36,876 nucleotides of DNA, taken from the NCBI GenBank assembly GCA_937870585.1, contig CALMZE010000134.1, forward strand, positions 1 to 36,876, in the 5' to 3' direction. The stretch comes from an uncultured Sphingomonadales bacterium (GTDB lineage Bacteria; Pseudomonadota; Alphaproteobacteria; Sphingomonadales; Sphingomonadaceae). The position numbers and the translations under genes were made by a program. Below are positions 32,691-36,876 of the stretch, one piece after another. Numbering within the stretch: the first letter of the stretch is position 1; every line of letters begins with the position of its first letter. The notes below the pieces were generated by a model. It ran no database searches. It had not been told where the DNA came from and saw nothing but the letters and a program-made list of their open reading frames with translations.

Positions 32691-33640
32691 GCCGCCCTGA
32701 CCGCAAACAGCCGGTTCACCTGCAACGCGATGCGCAGATTGGTCGCTACAGCTTTGGCCACCGGCGGCGGAAAGGCGTTGCCGACCTGACGGTAGGCGGT
32801 CGTCTTGCGGCCATGGAACTGCCAGTCATCCGGGAAGCCCTGCAAGCGCGCGACCATGCGGACGGTGAGGCGGGGCATTCCGACAAAATCCGGATCGGGC
32901 GCGGCTTCGGCAAGGCTCTTGCCCTCCACACCCATCGTGGCCCAGGCCCGGCGGGCGCGGGTGGGGCCAAGGTCTGGCCCGCCATGTTTCTTGGAGCCGC
33001 CGACGATGGTGGGGGCAATATCGTTCGCCTCTTTCAGCCAGCGATTGACGCCGCGCCAGCCATTGGCCGCCATCAGGTCCTTTAGCGTTTCGCCCACAGT
33101 CGGCGGATTGTGCGGCAGCGCGGTGGGCCAATCAAACGCATCGGCCATATCCTTGCGCAGCGCGACAATCACCACGCGCGGGCGCAGTTGCGGCACGCCG
33201 AAATCAGAGGCGTTGAGCAGTCGCCAATCGGTATGATAGCCGAGCTTGTCCAACTGCTTCTTGAGGTGCAGGCGGTAATCCTCGAACACGGCGGAGAGGA
33301 AACCGCGCACATTTTCGATCATCACCGCCTTGGGGCGGATTTCGTCGATCAGGCGGAGGGCTGCGGGAAACAGGTTGCGCTCATCCTTCTCGCCCAACTG
33401 TTTGCCGGCAATCGAGAAAGGCGGGCATGGCAGGCCACCCGCAAGCAAATCCATGCCCTTGTAAGGTCCGCCATCAAAGCCGTTCATGTCTGCTGTATGC
33501 ACGTCCCAATGCGGACGATTGAGCCGGAGCGTCTGCGCGAAATCCGGCTCAATCTCCACCAGCGCGGGATGATCAAACCCGGCCTGTTCCAGCCCCAAGG
33601 CCTGCCCGCCCGCCCCTGCACAGAATTCGATGGATTGCAT
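32687..33640 (-). CDS. DNA (cytosine-5) methyltransferase of the NaeI-like system
   Basis: A 317-residue m5C methyltransferase that protects host DNA from the neighbouring endonuclease. Motif I is FCAGAGGQALG (6-16), the catalytic Cys72 lies in GGLPCPPFS, ENVRG is at 109-113, QLRPR (motif VIII) at 151-155, and the C-terminal RQVGNAFPPPVAKA is motif X. The target-recognition part lies between about residues 175 and 270. The gene comes first and the endonuclease second, overlapping by 4 bp. No ribosome site precedes the ATG at 33640. Instead a -10 element lies 8 nt upstream, so the mRNA is probably leaderless. A LexA box fills the promoter spacer (see regulatory entry). Genes of this type are often acquired by transfer. 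Confidence 0.93.
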   Translation of the reverse strand: MQSIEFCAGAGGQALGLEQAGFDHPALVEIEPDFAQTLRLNRPHWDVHTADMNGFDGGPYKGMDLLAGGLPCPPFSIAGKQLGEKDERNLFPAALRLIDEIRPKAVMIENVRGFLSAVFEDYRLHLKKQLDKLGYHTDWRLLNASDFGVPQLRPRVVIVALRKDMADAFDWPTALPHNPPTVGETLKDLMAANGWRGVNRWLKEANDIAPTIVGGSKKHGGPDLGPTRARRAWATMGVEGKSLAEAAPDPDFVGMPRLTVRMVARLQGFPDDWQFHGRKTTAYRQVGNAFPPPVAKAVATNLRIALQVNRLFAVRAA

Positions 33641-33648
33641 GATGTGGA

Positions 33649-33677
33649 AACTTATGTTCTTTTTCTGTTCGCGTCAA
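33649..33677 (-). promoter_or_regulatory. LexA-type promoter of the restriction-modification operon
   Basis: On the minus strand: -35 TTGACG (33672-33677), a 17-nt spacer, and a -10-like TAAGTT (33649-33654), 8 nt before the methyltransferase ATG. The spacer contains GAAC-AGAAAAA-GAAC (33656-33670), a perfect match to the alphaproteobacterial LexA box GTTC-N7-GTTC. A repressor there would block RNA polymerase. The layout is nearly the same as that at 31693-31721. Confidence 0.65.
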
Positions 33678-33682
33678 GGTGC

Positions 33683-33865
33683 CTAGTTGCAAGCGCGAAC
33701 ATGATGGGCCGCGCTCTTCCACTTCGACAACGCCAGATTTTCTGATCGCCCCTTGAAGGACAGAAATTGCCCTTTGATTGAACCGCTGGCTTTCCACACT
33801 GTCTTTGAAGTCTGAATGACGGTCACTCGACATTCTTCGCCAAGAATAGCCATATCATATCGCAC
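33683..33865 (-). CDS. Small conserved protein upstream of the methyltransferase
   Basis: A 60-residue protein on the same strand as the restriction-modification genes. The GTG at 33865 is preceded by AGGAG with a 9-nt gap, better than the other possible starts. The sequence has a strand-rich front (ECRVTVIQTSKTVWKASG), a middle GQFLSFKGRSENLAL and an end SKWKSAAHHV. This TSKTVW..SG...G..L...GRS...AL..W pattern recurs in short uncharacterised proteobacterial proteins, often on accessory DNA. It ends 42 bp before the methyltransferase gene; the LexA-type promoter lies in that gap. Function is unknown, and a link to the restriction system is only positional. Confidence 0.6.
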   Translation of the reverse strand: MRYDMAILGEECRVTVIQTSKTVWKASGSIKGQFLSFKGRSENLALSKWKSAAHHVRACN

Positions 33866-33912
33866 AGAACCCATCTCCTGTAGATAGTCCAAGCAACGCT
33901 AAAGCTACGACC

Positions 33913-33991
33913 GTCACGGGAGTAAATCCCGTGACGTCAGTCCTCGCCTTGCGAGGCTGGCCGACCGTTCGCGTCGCCGCTTCGCGGCGAC
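33913..33991. terminator. Cluster of hairpins downstream of nrdB
   Basis: Three perfect hairpins follow each other: GTCACGGGA / TCCCGTGAC (33913-33935, 9-bp stem), CCTCGC / GCGAGG (33942-33956) and GTCGCCGC / GCGGCGAC (33973-33991). A weaker GCGCAA / TTGCGC pair lies further right. They lie in the 160 bp between the nrdB stop and the small conserved gene, where an nrdB terminator is expected. No U-run follows, so factor-dependent termination or mRNA end protection is more likely than a classical terminator. Confidence 0.45.
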
Positions 33992-34025
33992 CGGCGCGCA
34001 ACTGCCTTGCGCACCTCGCTCCAGT

Positions 34026-35084
34026 TCACTCCGCCGCAATCCCCGCCTTTTCGAACATATCTTCCTCAACTTCCGCACTAACCGCCACGCCGTCATTGGC
34101 GGCCTTGGCGTTTTTGCGGCTGTCGAACGCGTCCCAGACTTCGTTCCAGTTGCCGCGCGTGGCGGCCTTGGAATATTCGGTGGCGCGGGTTTCGAAGAAG
34201 TTGGCGTGCTCTACGCCGTTCAGCAGCGGGGCGAGCCAGGGGAGGGGGTGATCGTCGATCATGTAGACCGGCTGGAAACCGAGCTGGCCCAGCCGCCAAT
34301 CGGCGATGTAGCGGATGTACTTCTTGATTTCCTTGGCGGTCATGCCCGGCACCGGACCTGCTTCGAAGGCGAGATCGATGAAGGCGTCTTCCAGCCGCAC
34401 GGTCTTCTGGCAGCAATCGATAATATCTTCCTTCACCGCCTTGGTGAGGCAATCGCGTTCCTTCACAAAGGCGTGGAACAGGCGGGTGATGCCTTCGCAG
34501 TGCAGGCTTTCGTCGCGCACGCTCCATGTGACGATCTGGCCCATGCCCTTCATCTTGTTGAAGCGCGGGAAGTTCATCAGCATGGCGAAGCTGGCGAACA
34601 GCTGCAGCCCTTCGGTGAAGCCGCCGAACATGGCGAGCGTGCGGGCGATATCCTCATCGGTATCGACGCCGAACGTGCCGAGATAATCATGCTTGTCCTT
34701 CATTTCCTTATACTGAAGGAACATGCCGTACTCGCTTTCGGGCATGCCGATCGTATCGAGCAGGTGCGAATAGGCCGCGATGTGGATCGTCTCCATGTTG
34801 GAGAAGGCGGCGAGCATCATCTTCACCTCGGTGGGCTTGAAGACGCGGCCATATTTTTCGTGGTAGCAATCCTGCACCTCGACATCCGCCTGCGTGAAGA
34901 AGCGGAAAATCTGCGTGAGCAGGTTGCGCTCATGATCGGTGAGCTTCTGCGCCCAATCGCGGCAATCCTCGCCCAGCGGCACTTCCTCCGGCATCCAGTG
35001 CACCTGCTGCTGGCGCTTCCAGAAATCATAGGCCCAGGGATATTCAAAGGGCTTGTAGGTCTTGCGGGCTTCGAGAAGGGACAT
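34026..35084 (-). CDS. nrdB: Ribonucleotide reductase class Ia, beta subunit
   Basis: A 352-residue ferritin-like protein that generates the tyrosyl radical used by NrdA to make deoxyribonucleotides. Diiron and radical residues are visible: Asp67 in QADVEV, Glu98 and His101 in NMETIHIAAYSH, and the radical Tyr105 in the same block. The second Glu-Glu-His set lies near DESLHCEG. The C-terminal acidic tail (EEDMFEKAG) is the usual docking peptide for NrdA. AGGAG before the ATG at 35084 lies within the last codons of the DUF559 gene. It would normally follow nrdA directly; here a DUF559 element separates them by 485 bp. Transcription through the element is needed if both share a promoter. Confidence 0.95.
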   Translation of the reverse strand: MSLLEARKTYKPFEYPWAYDFWKRQQQVHWMPEEVPLGEDCRDWAQKLTDHERNLLTQIFRFFTQADVEVQDCYHEKYGRVFKPTEVKMMLAAFSNMETIHIAAYSHLLDTIGMPESEYGMFLQYKEMKDKHDYLGTFGVDTDEDIARTLAMFGGFTEGLQLFASFAMLMNFPRFNKMKGMGQIVTWSVRDESLHCEGITRLFHAFVKERDCLTKAVKEDIIDCCQKTVRLEDAFIDLAFEAGPVPGMTAKEIKKYIRYIADWRLGQLGFQPVYMIDDHPLPWLAPLLNGVEHANFFETRATEYSKAATRGNWNEVWDAFDSRKNAKAANDGVAVSAEVEEDMFEKAGIAAE

Positions 35085-35089
35085 GGCGG

Positions 35090-35503
35090 TTACTCCTGAA
35101 TCCCCTCTCCCATTGGGAGAGGGAGGGGCCCGGCCACAGGCCGGGAGGGTGAGGGTGACAGGTGCCGGACGATATCGGCCAGCACACCATCAAGGTTGGC
35201 GAGAACATCGGTGTTCCAATAACGGATCACGCGAAGCCCCAGTTGTTCCAAAAAGCGCGTGCGCGCCGCGTCATAATCCTGTGCCTCGGCATGTTGCCCG
35301 CCATCCACCTCGACGACGAGCCGCGTGCCGAAACTGTAAAAGTCCGCAAAATAGGGGCCGATGGGCACCTGTCTGCGAAACTTTGCGCCCGGGCAGGCCT
35401 GCCGCAATCCAGACCAGAGCCGTTTTTCGGCTTCGGTCGCATTGCGGCGCAAGTCCCGTGCGCGGGAAACGGTGCCGGAGGGCTGATTGCGATATGTGCG
35501 CAT
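35090..35503 (-). CDS. DUF559 (Vsr-like) endonuclease domain protein in a repeat element
   Basis: A 137-residue protein with the DUF559 fold, a PD-(D/E)XK nuclease related to Vsr. Visible features are SRARDLRRNATEAEKRLW, the metal-type Asp54 in GPYFADFYSF, Glu65 and Asp67 in VVEVDGGQH, and RVIRYWNTDVLANLDGVL. The domain ends near residue 115. Residues 116-134 (SPSPSRP, then GPLPLPMGEG) are encoded by the left inverted repeat of the element. The stop codon lies in the nrdB leader. The ribosome site GAGGG before the ATG at 35503 belongs to the right repeat. It lies between nrdA and nrdB, which are normally adjacent. A role in moving the element is an inference. Confidence 0.85.
   Translation of the reverse strand: MRTYRNQPSGTVSRARDLRRNATEAEKRLWSGLRQACPGAKFRRQVPIGPYFADFYSFGTRLVVEVDGGQHAEAQDYDAARTRFLEQLGLRVIRYWNTDVLANLDGVLADIVRHLSPSPSRPVAGPLPLPMGEGIQE
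35101..35160. repeat. Left inverted end of the DUF559 element
   Basis: A 60-bp unit made of a CCCTCTCCCA / TGGGAGAGGG hairpin, a CCCGGCC / GGCCGGG hairpin, and GGGTGAGGGTGA pointing inward. Read inverted, it aligns over most of its length with the right end at 35511-35568. It codes for the last 20 or so residues of the DUF559 protein. Confidence 0.75.
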
Positions 35504-35510
35504 GGCCAAT

Positions 35511-35568
35511 CACCCTCACCCTTCCGGCGCTGCGCGCCTCCCTCCCTCTCCCGGGGGAGAGGGACACT
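35511..35568. repeat. Right inverted end of the DUF559 element
   Basis: An inverted counterpart of the left end: TCACCCTCACCCT, then a GGCGC / GCGCC hairpin, then a CCCTCTCCC / GGGAGAGGG hairpin. It stops one or two bases before the nrdA stop codon at 35570. It provides the ribosome site of the DUF559 gene. Confidence 0.75.
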
Positions 35569-35569
35569 T

Positions 35570-36876
35570 TTACTGACACGCCAGACACTCGTCATAATTG
35601 GTGGTTTCCAGCTCGAACTTGGGGGCTTCGGCGGTGTTGTCCGCCTCTACGCCGCCGGCAAAGCCCGCGCGCTGGATGCTCTTGGAGCGGAGATAGTAAA
35701 GCGACTTCACGCCCAGTTCCCATGCGCGGAAATGGAGCATCAGCAGATCCCATTTCTCCACGTCCGCCGGGATGAACAGATTGAGTGACGTCGCCTGATC
35801 GATATAGGGCGTGCGGTCTGCCGCGAGTTCGATCAGCCAGCGCTGATCAATCTCGAAGCTGGTTTTGAACACATCCTTTTCATCCGGCGTGAGGAAATCG
35901 AGGTGCATCACCGATCCGCCCTGTTCGAGGATCGAATTCCACACGGCATCGCTGTTCTTGGCCTTTTCGATCAGCAGCTTTTCCAGATGCGGATTGCGGA
36001 TCGAGAAGCTGCCGGAGAGCGTCTTGTGCGTATAGACGTTCGCCGGAATCGGCTCGATGCAGGCGCTGGTGCCGCCGCAGATGATCGAGATGGAGGCGGT
36101 GGGGGCGATGGCCGTCTTGCAGCTGAACCGCTCCATCACGCCGCGTTCTTCGGCATCCGGGCAGGCACCGCGTTCGGTGGCGAGCAGCATCGAGGCTTCG
36201 TTCACCTTGGCGGAGATGTGCTTGAAGATGCGCAGGTTCCAGCTCTTCGCCATCGCGCCTTCGAACGGAATGCCGCGCGCCTGCAGGAAGCTGTGGAAGC
36301 CCATCACGCCGAGCCCAACCGAGCGTTCGCGCATCGAGGCATATTTGGCGCGGGCCATTTCTTCGGGCGCGCGATCAATATAGTCGGTCAGCACATTGTC
36401 GAGGAAGCGCATCACATCCTCGATGAACTGCTTGTCATCCTTCCACTCTTCCCATGTTTCCATGTTGAGCGAGGAGAGGCAGCACACCGCCGTGCGGTCA
36501 TTGCCGAGATGGTCGCGGCCCGTGGGCAAGGTGATTTCAGAGCAGAGGTTGGACGTCGTCACCTTCAGGCCGAGTTCGCGGTGATGCTTGGGCATCGCCT
36601 TGTTCACATGATCGATGAAGATGATGTAGGGCTCGCCCGTTGCCAGCCGGGTTTCAACGAGCTTCTGGAACAGCGCGCGGGCGTCCAGCGTGCCGCGCAC
36701 ACTGCCATCCTTGGGGCTCTTGAGCTGCCATTCAGCACCGTCCCGCACCGCTTCCATGAAGGCGTCGGTCAACAGCACGCCATGGTGGAGGTTGAGCGCC
36801 TTGCGGTTGAAATCGCCCGAAGGTTTGCGGATTTCGAGGAATTCCTCAATCTCGGGATGATCAATGTCGAGATAGC
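35570..36876 (-). CDS. nrdA: Ribonucleotide reductase class Ia, alpha subunit (partial)
   Basis: The C-terminal 434 or so residues of the catalytic subunit that reduces ribonucleoside diphosphates. The gene runs off the right edge, and the frame is open to base 36876. Active-site residues are visible: Asn, Cys and Glu in TTSNLCSEITLP, and the redox Cys in RTAVCCLSSLN. Further on are IICGGTSACIEPIPANVYTHKTLSGSF split over strands, ALGV-type substrate loops, and LYYLRSKSIQRAG. The C-terminal CLACQ carries the Cys pair that re-reduces the active site. The missing N-terminus would hold the activity (ATP-cone) domain and the first redox Cys. A DUF559 element follows at once, then nrdB. Confidence 0.95.
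   Translation of the reverse strand, partial: YLDIDHPEIEEFLEIRKPSGDFNRKALNLHHGVLLTDAFMEAVRDGAEWQLKSPKDGSVRGTLDARALFQKLVETRLATGEPYIIFIDHVNKAMPKHHRELGLKVTTSNLCSEITLPTGRDHLGNDRTAVCCLSSLNMETWEEWKDDKQFIEDVMRFLDNVLTDYIDRAPEEMARAKYASMRERSVGLGVMGFHSFLQARGIPFEGAMAKSWNLRIFKHISAKVNEASMLLATERGACPDAEERGVMERFSCKTAIAPTASISIICGGTSACIEPIPANVYTHKTLSGSFSIRNPHLEKLLIEKAKNSDAVWNSILEQGGSVMHLDFLTPDEKDVFKTSFEIDQRWLIELAADRTPYIDQATSLNLFIPADVEKWDLLMLHFRAWELGVKSLYYLRSKSIQRAGFAGGVEADNTAEAPKFELETTNYDECLACQ

Noticed and set aside
35090-35503. DUF559 gene as the Vsr-type repair partner of the m5C methyltransferase
   Set aside because: It lies 1.5 kb away behind nrdB and inside its own repeat element; it matches DUF559 better than Vsr.

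Overview
The window looks like chromosomal DNA of a GC-rich alphaproteobacterium of the sphingomonad group (order Sphingomonadales). The evidence is the strong G/C preference at third codon positions, the tandem DUF4402 secreted proteins, the class Ia nrdA/nrdB type, and the many palindromic intergenic repeats. No rRNA, tRNA or CRISPR array was found. Most of the window is ordinary core genome. Accessory features sit at about 31.3-33.9 kb and between nrdA and nrdB.

Layout. 1-2.0 kb: three secreted DUF4402 paralogues with a small zinc-finger gene among them. 2.3-4.9 kb: an ABC ATPase, a small secreted protein and an AIM24/TIGR00266 protein. 5.2-7.8 kb: nadB overlapping a secreted protein gene. 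7.8-9.9 kb: DUF808 membrane protein, glutathione S-transferase and a small secreted protein. 10.0-14.4 kb: a rightward run holding a phosphotransferase fused to a DUF6285 domain, its acyl-CoA dehydrogenase partner (LvaA/LvaB/LvaC-like), a secreted protein and a flavodoxin-like protein. 14.4-16.8 kb: an MHS-family transporter with a DUF2855 protein. 17.6-19.9 kb: fmt-truA and divergent recR. 20.0-23.1 kb: glutathione peroxidase, a NucS/DUF91-like nuclease domain protein, cytochrome b561 and glutaryl-CoA dehydrogenase. 23.2-28.3 kb: polA, an SH3-like lipoprotein and a polysaccharide flippase in a tightly packed leftward operon. 28.3-31.3 kb: a secreted protein, recF and a YdjM-like membrane protein. 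31.8-33.9 kb: a NaeI-like restriction-modification operon and a small conserved protein. 34.0-36.9 kb: nrdB, a DUF559 gene inside an inverted-repeat element, and nrdA running off the right edge.

Three observations stand out. First, the methyltransferase-restriction operon appears to start from a promoter with a perfect GTTC-N7-GTTC (alphaproteobacterial LexA box) inside its 17-nt spacer, with the ATG at the expected transcription start. A second promoter of the same design lies just beyond the restriction gene. By eye these are the only two such sites in the window. Second, a DUF559 (Vsr-like nuclease) gene flanked by about 60-bp imperfect inverted repeats is wedged exactly between nrdA and nrdB, and its reading frame runs through one repeat. 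Third, a related CCCTCTCCC-type palindromic element of 99 bp sits in frame inside polA and adds 33 residues to the proofreading domain. The last two suggest that DUF559 nucleases could mobilise this repeat family. That is an inference.
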